Assembly (NCBI GenBank): GCA_963277665.1
Contig: OY728153.1
Coordinates: 275,254,250-275,318,249, forward strand
Length of the DNA stretch: 64,000 nt
Direction: 5' to 3'
Source: Viscum album
Taxonomy: Eukaryota > Streptophyta > Magnoliopsida > Santalales > Viscaceae
The position numbers and the translations under genes are program-made. Numbering within the stretch: position 1 is the stretch's first letter; every line of letters begins with the position of its first letter. Positions 13,288 through 25,279 of this stretch are shown one piece after another. The notes beneath the pieces were generated by a model that worked only from the letters and a program-made list of their open reading frames with translations, did no database searches and was not told the origin of the DNA.

Positions 13288-13480
13288 GGGGACACACAAT
13301 TTGTCTAAACCGTGCGGTAAAACTGTGTATAGTTGGTCTTGGAGGCAGTAGCTTCTGCATGGGTGGCACATGGTTTGTCTAATTGTGCAGTCAAACCATG
13401 TGTAGAGTGTCTTTCGAGGTAGTGGCTAATGCATAGTTGGTGCACGGTTTGTCTAATCGAGCGAGAAAACCGTGCGGCCA
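13288..13480. repeat. Three 74-bp units each holding an inverted repeat, in LTR D U3
   Basis: TTGTCTAA recurs at 13301, 13375 and 13449, giving a 74-bp period. Units 2 and 3 each contain perfect inverted arms around it: CACATGGTTT/AAACCATGTG (13367-13376, 13393-13402) and GCACGGTTT/AAACCGTGC (13442-13450, 13467-13475). Unit 1 is degenerate. The array lies just upstream of the LTR TATA-like box. Confidence 0.8.
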
Positions 13481-13492
13481 CTTAAAAGAGAT

Positions 13493-13502
13493 CCTATAAA
13501 GG
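13493..13502 (+). promoter_or_regulatory. TATA-like box of LTR D
   Basis: CCTATAAAGG about 20 bp downstream of the three inverted-repeat units. Leader-like pyrimidine-rich sequence follows. Position fits an LTR U3/R boundary. Confidence 0.5.
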
Positions 13503-14147
13503 TGGATCTCACGCGTTTTTGCCTCTATGTGGATCTTTTTTCCTCCTAAGTGGCCCTAACTCGGGATTTTGCTTCTCCTAAGGTAAAAGAGGGTTATCCC
13601 ATTGTTCCAGAGGCGGTCTGAAGGCTTCTCTTGGAAAATCAAAGCCAAATTCTTGAGGTATGTGATCATTCTTCTTCATTCTTGATCGGTTTCTTAGATA
13701 TACTTAGATCTACTTATCTTGTTTTCTCGGTTTCTTATATCTATGCCCATTATGGGTATATATAAGTGTGTGGATGCCAAATATGATGAGATTTGGTCTT
13801 GTTCTTGCTAAGAGAACAGATCTAAGGTGGGTTTTTGAAGAATCAACCCAGTTTTCTTGAGCGTTCTTCTACCGTTGTGGTTTTCATCAAAACCTTTGAG
13901 GTAGGGAGCTTATTTCTTGACTCCACTTAGTAGAACTAATTGGAATGCTTTCAAATTGAGTGTGTGGTGTGGAAATTTATTTTGAAAATCATAGAATAAA
14001 TCTTCTTTAGTGATGATTTATGGTTTTAGTGAAATTGTGAAATCTTGGTGAATTGTTGTGCAAAGTGATTTGGATTCTTGAATTTAAAATGTTGATTTTA
14101 AATTGTGGATTTTCTAAAATTGTAAATGGTTTGATGAAAAATGGGTT

Positions 14148-14316
14148 TTCAATAAAAAGGGTGTTTTATTGAAATGGTTTGAGATTTAAATGACTTTGAT
14201 CGAATTGGTTTTCAATAAAAAAGGGAGTTTTATTGAAATGGTTTGGAATTGAAATGGTTTGGAATTGAAATGGTTTTTATGGAAATGGTTTTCAATAAAA
14301 AGGTGTTTTTATTGAA
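14148..14316. repeat. Three hairpins with identical 10-bp arms in LTR D
   Basis: TTCAATAAAA is paired with TTTTATTGAA three times: 14148-14157 with 14164-14173, 14211-14220 with 14228-14237, and 14291-14300 with 14307-14316. Loops are 6-7 bases. GAAATGGTTT repeats separate them. Confidence 0.85.
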
Positions 14317-14371
14317 AGGGGTTTTTGGCATAATTGATGGGTATATGTGGTGTGTGTTTATATTGCATTCA

Positions 14372-14625
14372 GGACGGACAAGGGTTAGGAGTATCCCCCA
14401 TCAGTTTTGGGATGGATAAGGGTTAGGGCTCTCCCCTGTCAAACGTTCATATTTCATTCGGGACGGATAAGGGTTAGGGGTATCCCCCATCAGTGTTGGG
14501 ATGGATAAGGGTTAGGGCTCTCCCCCATCAAACATTCATGTGAATTTGGGTTGGATAAGGTTAAGAAGTCTCCCCCATCATTGTTGGGATGGATAAGGTT
14601 TAGGGCTTTCCCCTTCTTCCAGGTA
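14372..14625. repeat. Dimeric minisatellite, period about 89 bp, in LTR D
   Basis: GGATAAGGGTTAG or close variants start at about 14376, 14414, 14465, 14503, 14553 and 14591, so spacings alternate 38 and about 51. Each pair has TCCCCCATCA and TCTCCCC(T/C)TCA ends. The array is transcribed if LTR D is active, being downstream of its TATA-like box. Confidence 0.8.
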
Positions 14626-16233
14626 GCATGCATGGTTGGTTGCATGGGTTTGTGGAATGGTTGGGTATTCCAAAAAGGGATCTTGTGAAATGGTTCTAAA
14701 GTTTATTTGGTTATTTTTTTGGAAAAATAACTTGCTATAAAATTGGTTTCAAATGCTTTTGGAATGCCTTTGGTTATGAATGGTTTTGGAAACTTGTTTA
14801 TATTTAGTTATAAACTTCTTTTTTGAAAATTTTTTATATAAATTGTTCTTTATATAAATGTTGATAACCTTTTTATCCTAGTGGCATGAGTAGGGAAGTC
14901 ATTAGGTAAATCTACTGAGTTTTATACTCACCCCTTCTTTGGAACTTTGGTGCTTTTGCAGATGTTGTATTCTGGGACACAGGTAAAGGTAAAGCGTCTT
15001 ATTGCTAGTGGCTCGTGGTGATGCTTGGGAGATGTTGTGGAGCTTGGAGCTTGTGGAGCACGGAGTCGTGGTGTATTTTCAGAGTCTTGAGTTTTTCATC
15101 TGCTATGTACCTTGATGCTTATTTTGTTCTTCTGTTGTTGTGTACTTGATGTGGTTTGACATAATGAAGTTGTTTAGTGGTCATTATTTTGTTCATGCAT
15201 CATATAGTGAATGTTTGGTTATGCTTGGTTGGTTTATGGGTTATTTATTAAAGGGTAAATCATCCCCCAACTTGTATTTGAAACCCTTCAGCATTTATTA
15301 CCATCCTTTGGCATCTTGGGGATGTCACTTAAGGCCTAGTAATGACTCGTTGTACTCTCAAGCCAATGAGAATTGGTGTGTCATTACAACTCTATTAGCG
15401 CACCGCCCCATGGCCCCTACTGCACCGCATCAACGCAGCATCCCCACGTCTCTAGGATCTCAATTAGTCACCGGTCCCCGCCTCGTAGCGCCTACCTAAC
15501 CCTGCTCTGCTGGCGGCCTCCAACACTGGCCCACCGAGCTCCAACCGGCACTCTGATGCGCTATGGCTACCTATGCCCAACCACCTCCATCGTGGCTCGA
15601 ACCACCTCACCCACCTGCCTTCAGACCCCTTCAATCGGCTCCTTAGCCCAGTGAACCATCGTGGTGCCTGGTCGATCCTCTGTACTGCCCACTGTGGTCA
15701 TCGTGTGCTACCTCTGTCGATCATCCTTGCTCTGGTGGTCCCTTCCGCATAACACCATGACTTAATCGATCACCCAAAAATTATTCCAAGGCCAGTCCTA
15801 TGATCATCAGGTCGAGCTCTTCATAGACTTAAGCTTTGTCCAAAAATTCGTTGGAGTTTTAACGTGTCGAATAAAATTGACGATGAATGCCACGAAGAAC
15901 GACAAAGAACACGGATGAAAAAAAATTATTTCCAACATGGATTGATGTTCGTGTTCATGTTTCCATCAACAAAAATAATTAAAATGATGAAACAATTTAA
16001 CAATGATTGGATTTTCAATTAAAACTTTAATTAGAGGTTCAAAAGAAAGAAATCCTACCTCGATTTGTTCATTCGGCATTGCCAACGCATCCACGATGCT
16101 CCTGCTTAGATCCACCAAGGTTCCAAAGGATATCGCTCCTTGATTCAACAAAGAACAATGAAGAATGGTTGGGAGCGATATATTGATAGGGGAGAGAGAT
16201 GATTTGTTCTAACACTAATACTTAACTCTTAAA

Positions 16234-16249
16234 CTTCTATTTATAGAAG
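16234..16249 (-). promoter_or_regulatory. TATA-like box of LTR E (3' copy)
   Basis: The minus strand reads CTTCTATAAATAGAAG. The same element is at 31818-31833 in the other LTR. Leader-like sequence lies to its left, consistent with minus-strand transcription. Confidence 0.5.
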
Positions 16250-16718
16250 CCCCGCTCAGTGTGGAATCTGAAATTATCATGCCCCCTCTTTTTATGTCGC
16301 GCCTAGGCTAAACACCTCATTCTGAACTCAATAGAGGTATCATATTTCCAATACGAGTCCTTGTTTGAAAGTTATTGAATTCAGCATTCAATATAAAATA
16401 ATTAAGTTTAATTATTTTATTTATGATTTTTCCCATGGGTGGTGTTTTCCACAGAAGTCTCATGCCAGAGAAAGTTATGCCCTACCTTGGGTTAACACCA
16501 TGTTCTAGACTCAACCATGGCCTCAGATTTTTTATCTGAGCTACTATTTGAGAGATATCCAATTTATGTCACATGAACAGTATAAAAACACTTAATATTT
16601 TTATAAAATTAATTCCGGGCACACCGAGCCTCAGAATTGCATGTCGTCTCAACACCTAGCTATGGAATTATATGTACAAATATTCCAAAGTATTACAAGG
16701 AAAAAATGGATCTCTACA

Positions 16719-16740
16719 TCATTCCCTCCTTTAATATTTT
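16719..16740 (-). other. Polypurine tract of gypsy element E
   Basis: The minus strand reads AAAATATTAAAGGAGGGAATGA and then enters the LTR with TGTAGAGATCC. A purine-rich run immediately before a TG start is the standard plus-strand primer site. Confidence 0.7.
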
Positions 16741-18523
16741 CATCCCCAAAACGCAAAACTAGGGAAAACATTTTGGGTTACTGAGCTCACACCTGGCTCT
16801 CCCTCTCCTATAAAAACCTGCATGTTTCCATACCGCCACAGCATGCAAACCAAGGGGATGGTCTTTGCTCATAAGGTATGCTCCCATTGATGACGTGTAT
16901 AGGATCATGCACATATCTCCTTCACTACGATATATGAAAAACATCATGCACCTGCTCCGGCTGTTGGGGGTAGGGTAAGGTGGTAGGAAACCTCGTCATC
17001 TCTTTTCACGGTCCCGAACGGCCCATAGAAACTCAGGGGATAGTTTACCTCCTCAGATGAACCTCCACATCCCACATTGTGACTAGAATCATTTTTTTTC
17101 CTAGAATAGGGTCTCATTATTCCCTCCTTCAGAATATCCATCTAGTGAAACACCCAAGGATATCTGGTCACAAAATATTTCATAGTTGATGCATCATAAT
17201 CGAGACTCTCTTACATACTCAATAAGCGAAAGAGTTAGTACCATCGACTATAAAAAAGTTATACCCTTCTACTCCACCAGGTCCAGCTGTAGGAAAGCTA
17301 ACTTCTTTGAAACTTCTTGCACCAGTCGTGCCTGGTACTTCCTGCAGGAAGTTTAACCAGTGTTGTCACCTTAGGTTCAAGTCTCTCTAGGTGAATACGT
17401 ACTTGAAACTTTGGTGGTTTCTGAAAACCACAAAGTTCCCTCCTAGAAGGTAGAATATCCACATCCTCAGGATAAATACTACCACTAACAACACCATATA
17501 GTGAGATGTGTAGTTCTGTTCATGGGGTCTCTATCACCTCAACCTGTACTTGATAAATTTTGTATCAAGGTTGATGTTGAGCATGAAAGGTACCGACAAA
17601 CAGGGTAGGTGAGTAAACTCATCCAACCGTAATAATATAGACATAGAAATCATGCGGCATACCCTATGTGTCTTTGTTTATCTTGGAATAAGAGTAATCA
17701 CCAAACCAGATACTCCACTACACCCACTAGCGACATCCCGAGAAAAAAGTGTCAAGCAGGAAAATCTCCACTGGCCATGCTAGGACCTGCTCTGACACTC
17801 CATCACACAACCTCTCCCTGAACACACAATTTAGAGGGTTTCATCGACCAAACCTCAATACTATATTATTTGGGTGGAACTGACTCTCCATCACGGTTTT
17901 TCTTGCATCAAAAAAATGTGTCTCATTGGGGGAAAGACCCCTATTCCTCGAGCATTCAAAGCTGCATTAAACAACACCGACGTAGGGTTACACTGACGCC
18001 CTGCATCACCCTATTAAAACCTTAAGTAAGAATCAAGGAGAAAAGAGTACCTCGCCTAGTGTCTAACAAGTTCTTCTGCAAAAAGGTATAAAAGACACTG
18101 GTTGTATCTCTTATCATCTCATGCAATGTAGGATTATATACATCCATAACATATAGCTACCCGCGTCCTAGATCGCCATCTCCCTGAGCCTGACGTGGGC
18201 CACCTGGTGGTGGTGCAAGGATCTCATAGCATCATCCACCAACCAAAACACCTCATGATCCCCTAACTTCACCGCTTCCCTGGGGACCACCCTATATCCA
18301 CCTAGGAGATCCCTGATCACGACGTCATCTCTGCCGTGGTGGTTTTTTTACTATCTGATTAGGAAGACCAGCACATCTGGTCTGGCAGTCTCGTGACATG
18401 TGACCTAGTCCATAAAAATCATAACAATGGCCCTCCTCAGTTTTTCCCCATGCTCTATGCTACCTCAGCCCCATATGACTACATTCCTCAGACCAATTAT
18501 GGGTAGGTCTTCTGCATCAAGAT
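16741..18523 (-). pseudogene. Gypsy element E interior, 3' part: zinc knuckle, integrase C-terminus and chromodomain-like remains
   Basis: On the minus strand, 18432-18384 encodes CYDFYGLGHMSRDC, a retroviral-type CCHC zinc knuckle in which the second cysteine is replaced by phenylalanine. At about 17045-16960 there is YGPFGTVKRDDEVSYHLTLPP, matching the GPY/F module at the integrase C-terminus. After a short gap, IPLVCMLWRYGN..QVFIGEGEP..... NVFP (about 16880-16750) resembles a chromovirus chromodomain tail, directly before the polypurine tract. Only about 1.3 kb separates zinc knuckle from GPY/F, so protease, RT, RNase H and the integrase core have been deleted. Many stops are present. The gag half lies beyond solo LTR A, at 27012-27600. 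Chromodomain assignment is the least certain part. Confidence 0.65.
18519..18523. other. Target-site duplication AAGAT, left copy (LTR A)
   Basis: AAGAT immediately before TGTAATGCCCC, and again at 27007-27011 immediately after GATATTACA. A five-base duplication is the size expected from an LTR retrotransposon. Confidence 0.85.
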
Positions 18524-21500
18524 TGTAATGCCCCGACCCTAGAATCCAGGAGCTGATTCATTATTTTAATACATTGGCATGATTACAAGGAATCAAGTCC
18601 CGAAGGACTGATCAGTTTAGTAGTCTTGGAAATAAGATACATACATAAGTTCAACACTACAACTTGAAAAGAAAAACAACACTAATTTATTCCATTAGAA
18701 ACATCCAAGCTTCCAAGATTATTCCTGCAAGTCACTCATAACTAACTTCTTCATATCCGGGGAAAATAAAACATGATAAAGGGGTGAGCTCAAATGAACA
18801 GTAAGAGTAATCAATATAGCGGAAGATAACATAAACATTAGGCATGGTGAATAATTGAAAACACATGCCTTTAAAAATAATTAACATGAACACTTTATGG
18901 TAGGAATATGAGCTGAGTAAATAATTCCATAATAAAACATAGTCATGGGTATTATACTAGTCAAATAAACACATGAAATATAAATATATAATCTCATAAT
19001 GATTGAATGCATGATTCTAGACATCATAACCACATGGTCAAGGCCTCGTGCCAAGACTACAAATAATATTTTTTCAAGGTCTTGTGCCAAAACACTAGTT
19101 TGTCTCATGAGACCTACCAATGCATCGAGGAGCTATAGCGGGCTCCACCCGTCACTTACTAAGTCCAATTCATTCCTCATATGAAAAATTTGAAACATAA
19201 CATAAATATTCTTATTAAAACTAGCATATGAAATGTCAATACTTTATCCACAAACCATAAATGGTATAAAAAATAGCACATCCACAGTCACACATAACTC
19301 ATTCAATACAATATAGAAGATTTTATTGTAACAGATTAACCTCAATCGAAAATAATGAAGGATGTTGACATAGATGAAAATAATCATCAAAAGTATTTGA
19401 GAGAAATATCCCCTTTTTCTTGAAAACATTTAAAAGTCACACTATTTGTCAAGAATCCATTTAAAAATAAATTTTTGAATCAAAGTGTCCCATACCACTT
19501 TGAAACATTTAAAAGGAATTTTAATTTTAAAAGTTTAATTTCCATATAAATAAATCCTTGAAATCATTTTTAAAATATGTACATTAATGAGAAATATTTA
19601 GAATAATAAATCTTTAAAACATTTAAAATGATATTTTAGTTAGAGTTCCTAACCAAAAGAGAGACACTTGAATACAAATAATTGAGGTAATAAAAACTTT
19701 ATAATATCTTGAGAAAAAAGTTATTCATGATATACTATGTCAAACTACATTATATACACCATATAAAAGTGAATTGATGTATAACAACAAAGAAGTCTCA
19801 ATGGAATGTAAATTGAGATGAAATCTCTTATAAAGATTGTATCCTTAGGATAAGGATAAATCAAGGACATAATTATGTGTAAAAAATATAAATACACTCA
19901 ATATTATTGGATATTCATTTTAAATCAATCAGAGTATATTCATTCATATTCTTGTAAAAACAACACCAATGAATTGGATTTTTAACTCAATAAATGGAGA
20001 TAGAGTTAAAATTACTCTTATCAAGTTCATATCGATGACTCGAGAATTTATCAATGGAGTGATTATGTGTATTAAAAGTATACCCATATAAAGGGGAGTG
20101 GAAATTACAACACAAATAATAAATAGTGATTCCACACATAATCATGGCGTAAAATAATCAATGAAGTATGTGTAAAGCCCAATGAGTGGAAATTGAAATT
20201 TGAAATTCCCTTACCGATTTGGTAACTTATGAAACATACACCCCATGAAAGAAGTATCATACAGTGAAGATGTAAATACTCATACATTAAATTATATTAC
20301 AAAAATAATACAATAATGGGCAGTACATACTCCACACAAAAGGAAATAGTGTCCAATATAGCATGAATCTCACGGGAATAAAAGTGAGATGAAAAACCCT
20401 TCGTTGTAATCAATCGAGTCATATGAACAGAAGTTAATAACTACCAAATTAATCACAGAATACCATGAATATAAATATAATTATGATAATATATATCAAA
20501 TGGAAGTACACAATACACCACATGCAATAAATAAGTAGTGAATAGTAGAAATCTCACGGAATTAAAAGTGAGATAAGAAACCCCTTACCTCAAGTCCGAC
20601 TTGTCTTGTATGTTCCTTATTCTTCCTGAATAATAAACTTAAGTTAATTTCTACTTGATTAAGAAAATTTTTCAAGTTTATTATTCCTTTTATATCACTT
20701 ATTACCTTTCTATAACAATTATTTATTTATTTGAGTTCATAATGGATATTTTATCGATGTTCGAAACTTGAGTCAAAAATGAACTTGTTATAATTACTAT
20801 TTTTCCATGTGTTCAAAATTAAATTATCTCTAGAATTATATACATGATTTAGATATAATATTTATATTATATATCCATTATATATATCTATTTATAACAG
20901 TACATAACATTTGGAGATAAGAAATGAAATGCACCATTCATAGAGACGGTAAGTCGTACGTACGCATGAACGCTACTTTCATTTCTATTTTATATTTTAA
21001 TGGAATTAAAACATAATGATACATAGGTATATTAAAATTCCATTATAATATAATATATAATATCATTAATTACATCCTTTATACATCCCACATAAGGCAT
21101 TAACGAGTCATATCATTTTGAGGGGGCGGTAGTCCACACTTTCTCAAATGAAATTATCGTGTTTTACCCATAATGGAAACTATAAAATAATGATATAAAT
21201 GGAAAATAAAGAAGAATAAAGAAAACATAAACATAATATATATATCATATATAAATACAGTTCCATCTTAATGGCCACCATGATAGGCGGTAGGAGATAA
21301 TCGAACAATCATTATTTCGTGAGGCATTACTTTTCCATTCATAGAAACAGTATGTTCTTCACCCATTAGATGGAGGTGTGTGTAAGTGTAGTTCGAATCC
21401 TTCTCATAAAAACATCCTAGTATATTTAGGATACTGTTTTTGTTATAAAATAAAGTAATAAAAAGTTTTTAGGGGGTTGGAGACGTAAAATAAAACAAAA

Positions 21501-21703
21501 TAAAACAAAAGAATTTAAGAGAAAGCATTACCTTTAATTTGGGTAACTTCCTTTGGTTTGAACCAAAAGAACTTCTTGAAGTGCCTTATGCCTAAGTTGA
21601 GGCTTCTATGAGGAATAGGGGGATATTGAGAGATTATTTTGGTAGGGTTTTTATGAGCCAAGGGGCTTGAGAGGTGTGTGGAATGGGTTAGAAGTGGTGT
21701 TCT

Positions 21704-21710
21704 TTTATAA
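21704..21710 (-). promoter_or_regulatory. TATA box of LTR A
   Basis: The minus strand reads CCCTTATAAAAGAAC, followed by a leader-like stretch running toward 21500. LTR B has the same element at about 24004-24012. Confidence 0.5.
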
Positions 21711-22800
21711 GGGGGAGGAGGTGCTCTTTAGGAAAGTGTGAAAATATTATTTTATTATATAGTGATATTCGGTTTCTAAAGGTCCAAAACTAATTAAAGT
21801 CTAATATAATATGACTCATGGTCGAAATAAAATCATCCAATAAGAATTGGACAGGTTTTGGATATTATTTTAATACTAATAATCATATTTATTTAAATCA
21901 TTTATTAATGAGGTAAATACTACATCATTATTGTGTCATAAATAATTTAGTTTATTTGATGTCTAAAAATTATAAAAAAAAATTACCATAATGTATGAAA
22001 TCTTTTTATATTTACAATGATTATTTATAGTCGAAAATATGACTTATATAACCCCATGTAAAAATTGATATACTAAAAGATATTTGTTAATGTCATTTTT
22101 GTCTTTAGTTTAAGTTAATTAAAATAAAGTGTCATTATCATTCTTAACTGGCTCCATGGGGTCCCAAAATTGATCCAAGTATGTCCATGGTCGGTCATGA
22201 CTTATAAAATAAGTTTAGGACAAGTGTTAATGTAACGCCCCAACCCCAGTTACCTAGAGTCGGTGCATTATTACATAACATTGGTATGATCACGAGAAAG
22301 ATCAAATCTCGAAAGACCGATTGGTTTAGTAGCCTTGGAAACACTAGATATATTCCTAATGTTTTACATTACATCATAAAGTGAAAAACTACTACAACAA
22401 CATAATGTCTCCATAGTCCACACTATTATCCCCTCATAATATCTCTGCAGGTCATTCATAATTTACTTCTTCACATCCTGGGAAAAATAAAACATAGAAA
22501 AGGGGTGAGCTCAAATTCCCAGTAAGGATAACAATACAGCGGAAACTTTCAAAAATAATCATAATCATTTAAGGAAATGTATAACTAAAACAAAATCATT
22601 TTAAACTTGAACTTCAACATAGTATGGCAACAGTAAAATGAAATAATGTCATTTACTTATTCACATGGATATTCTACTAATCGAATAATCACATGCAATA
22701 TCAATAACCACTTTTATAATGATAGAATGCATGATGCCAAACTTTAATTTATGTGTCGAGGCCTCGTGCCAAGACCTAAGGGATAACTGTAACCAGAACC

Positions 22801-22955
22801 CAACCCGGAGAGCCTCTGTAACCGGACTCCATCCCGGAGTGCCTCTAATAACCAAACACCAACCCGGAGTGCCTCTAATAACCGGACACCAACCCGGAGT
22901 GCCTCTAATAACCGGACACCAACCCGGAGGGATTACTTTTACCGGTCCCCAACGC
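22801..22955. repeat. 30-bp tandem repeat, five units, specific to LTR B
   Basis: Units begin AACCCGGAG (or ATCCCGGAG) at 22802, 22831, 22861, 22891 and 22921, with GTGCCTCTAATAACCGGACACC between. Units 3 and 4 are identical. The equivalent place in LTR A (about 19080-19150) has no expansion. Because 30 is a multiple of three, a plus-strand frame reads through as VPLITGHQPG repeats, but this is antisense to the LTR and probably not a protein. Confidence 0.9.
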
Positions 22956-25279
22956 GGAACATACTAGTCCAACACATTCATCTTAAGAATAGTATGAAAT
23001 ATAACATAAACATTCGTATTAAAACTAACATACAAAATGTCAAAACTTTAATCATAAACCATTAATGGCATAAAAATAACTCATCCATAGTAAAAAATAT
23101 CACAAAACCTTAAATACAATATGAATGATTTGTATCATAATAAATCAACTTGAAACAAGTTTAAAATTTATCAAAGGATGTTGACATAGATGAAATCAAT
23201 ACTATTTGAGAGAAATATCTCTTTTTTTAAATCATTTTAAAAGTCGCATAATTATAGAGAAAACCTTTATTTTGAAAATATATTTATAATCTTGTGAAGG
23301 AAGCTTCAAAGGTGTAATAACGGTGGAGAATAACTGCACCCGCTGTATAAGTTAAAAAACAATCTTACCTTAATTTTGTCAAAAAGGTTAAAAAGGACCT
23401 TGTTTGGAAAACGACGAAAAGATTCCTTTATAAAACTATTATAAAAAGTCAAACAAGGGTATAAATAACTTTAACCCATATTCTTTTAAATAGTAAAAAT
23501 GTTTTGAAATACATTTTTAAGAAACATGGATGTGGATGATAAAGAGATCCCAGTAGATTATTACGTATAAACAACCTCGGATAATGAAGATATTGTGAAT
23601 AACCCTTACCAATTTGGTAACTTACGAAACATACAACCCATGAAATAGGTATCATACAATGAATATGTAAATACACATAAATTAAAGTGTATTACACAAA
23701 GAATATAATTATGGGCAGTACATACACCAGACAAAAGGTAATGGTGGTTATATGGCATGAATCTCACGGGAATAAGGAGTGAGATGAAAACCCCTTACCT
23801 TGTACTTTTCCTTGGTTGGGGTAGGTTAACCTCCTCTTCTTTGGGTTCTTCCTTTTGATTTGATCAGAAGGGCTCCATAGGTTGGCTTTCTGATCAAACT
23901 AAGGCCTCTAGGTTGTATTGAGGGAAGTTGGGAGAGTATTTGGGCAGAGTTTGGCCGAACCAAAAGGCTTTTAAGGTGTGAAGAAATGAGAAGGAGGAGT
24001 GCCCTTTTATAAGATAGGTGAGGGGCACCTTTGGAAAAGCTAGAAATATTAATTTATAATAAATTCATATTCGGTTTATAATGGATCCAAAGTGGATTAT
24101 TTAAATTTTAAGGTGGGGATGGGTAGAAAACCACTCAACAAATAGAATTTAGACAGGTTTGGGTACTTATATTAACCTTATCTTTAAGTATTAACTCTAA
24201 GTTAATTAGTTTCACTTTTACAATGTCTCTTTGAATTTTTATATTATATGGTTAATAAAATTACCATATACATCCAAGAGACCCACAAGTGGTCCATTAA
24301 TGATAAACCTATCATGATATAAGTCTCTTGGTCGAACCTTAGATTTTTAGGAATTTAATATCAATTAATAATATAATATTTGTTTTAAAAACTCTTTTAT
24401 GTCAATTTTGACACTATTCAATAGTTGATTTTCGTGAAACTCATAACAGAATTATTACTTCTAAAAAAGTCAATTACATCAATCCTAATATGTCATATTA
24501 TCCTAGAAAATTATTTTAATGCATTAAAAGTCTCAAATTATATTTATTTGGGTATTTATAATATCAATTATTTTAATTTTTCACTATTATGGTAATTACT
24601 ACATCATCATTGTGTCATAAATAAATTAAATTATTTAATCTCTAAAAATTATAAATAAATTATCATTATGTAGGAAATATTTTTAGCTTTATAATGAATA
24701 TTTATAATCGAAGATCCAACATATATAACCCTATGTAATAATTGTTTTTCTAAAAGATATATGCTTGTGTCATTTTTGTATTCATTTTAACTTAATTAAA
24801 ATAAAGTGTCCATATCACCTACAAGTGGCTCCATGGGGTCCCAAAATTGACCCAAATATGCCCATGGTCGTCCATGTATCAACCAATAAGGTTAGGACAG
24901 GTTTTAGGGTAATTTTTTGTTATTATAATATTATTTTTTAACCCTTATTTACCGGATTTACCCTTAACCATAGTAAATAAAATATTTACCGCAGTAATTA
25001 TTCAAAATGTCTAAAAATAAAAGTTACCTATTCACACAATATGAACATCCTGATTCCAAATATGGAATCCATTTTTACAAATTCAAAACACAGAAGTGGC
25101 AGAAATTAATTTAAAATTAATTCCAGTTGTTAAAACAAAAAGCGTGTTTTTAAGATATAATAACTATCAAAAGATTGATACTTGTTTATGTTTGGTTTAA
25201 TTGTGAAATTGTGTCCAATGATCAACATTGTATTAAATGGTAAAAATATATTCTAAATATACTTTAAAACCACTCAAAT

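Larger units (their letters stand above)
13149..15388 (+). mobile_element. Solo LTR D (about 2.24 kb) inserted in the 3' LTR of E
   Basis: The sequence is absent from the sister LTR of E, where flanking GGCCTC(C/T)G and ACTCTA are nearly adjacent (30961-30980). It starts TGGTAGGATCC and ends GTGTCATTACA, so it has TG...CA ends. A TATA-like CCTATAAAGG lies at 13493-13502. Near the end there is the CTACTGAGTTTTATACTCACC...TTTTGCAGATG signature seen in many plant gypsy LTRs, giving plus orientation. A clean target duplication is not visible (CTCCG left, CTCTA right), so edges may be off by a few bases. No internal domain is attached, hence a solo LTR. Confidence 0.7.
11141..16718 (-). mobile_element. 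3' LTR of gypsy element E, truncated and split by LTR D
   Basis: It matches 28936-32303 along its length (landmarks: CCAAATGAGAGAGTAAGG, AGTCACCACCATC, ATTTTAGGTT/TTTTAAGTCT, the GGCCC-rich block and the TATTTATA promoter region). The right end is TCTCTACA at 16718, followed by the polypurine-tract complement. About 800 bp at the left (present in the other LTR at 28134-28935) are missing. An insertion at 13149-15388 (LTR D) accounts for the extra length. Minus orientation follows from the polypurine tract and gag direction. Confidence 0.8.

Noticed and set aside
14372..14625. Interstitial telomere repeats (GGGTTAG)
   Set aside because: The motif occurs once per 38-51 bp unit, never as a contiguous TTTAGGG array.
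13144..15394. Clean 5-bp target duplication for LTR D
   Set aside because: CTCCG on the left and CTCTA on the right do not match; not claimed.
15140..15654. Overlapping 119- and 93-codon frames
   Set aside because: They straddle the junction between LTR D and LTR E, so they cannot be a conserved gene; no domain resemblance.
22801..22955. Possible CRISPR-like array
   Set aside because: Units are directly adjacent with no unique spacers, in a plant retroelement context.
22719..22967. 82-codon frame with VPLITGHQPG repeats
   Set aside because: Produced by the 30-bp DNA repeat whose length is a multiple of three, and antisense to the LTR. Not a repeat protein.
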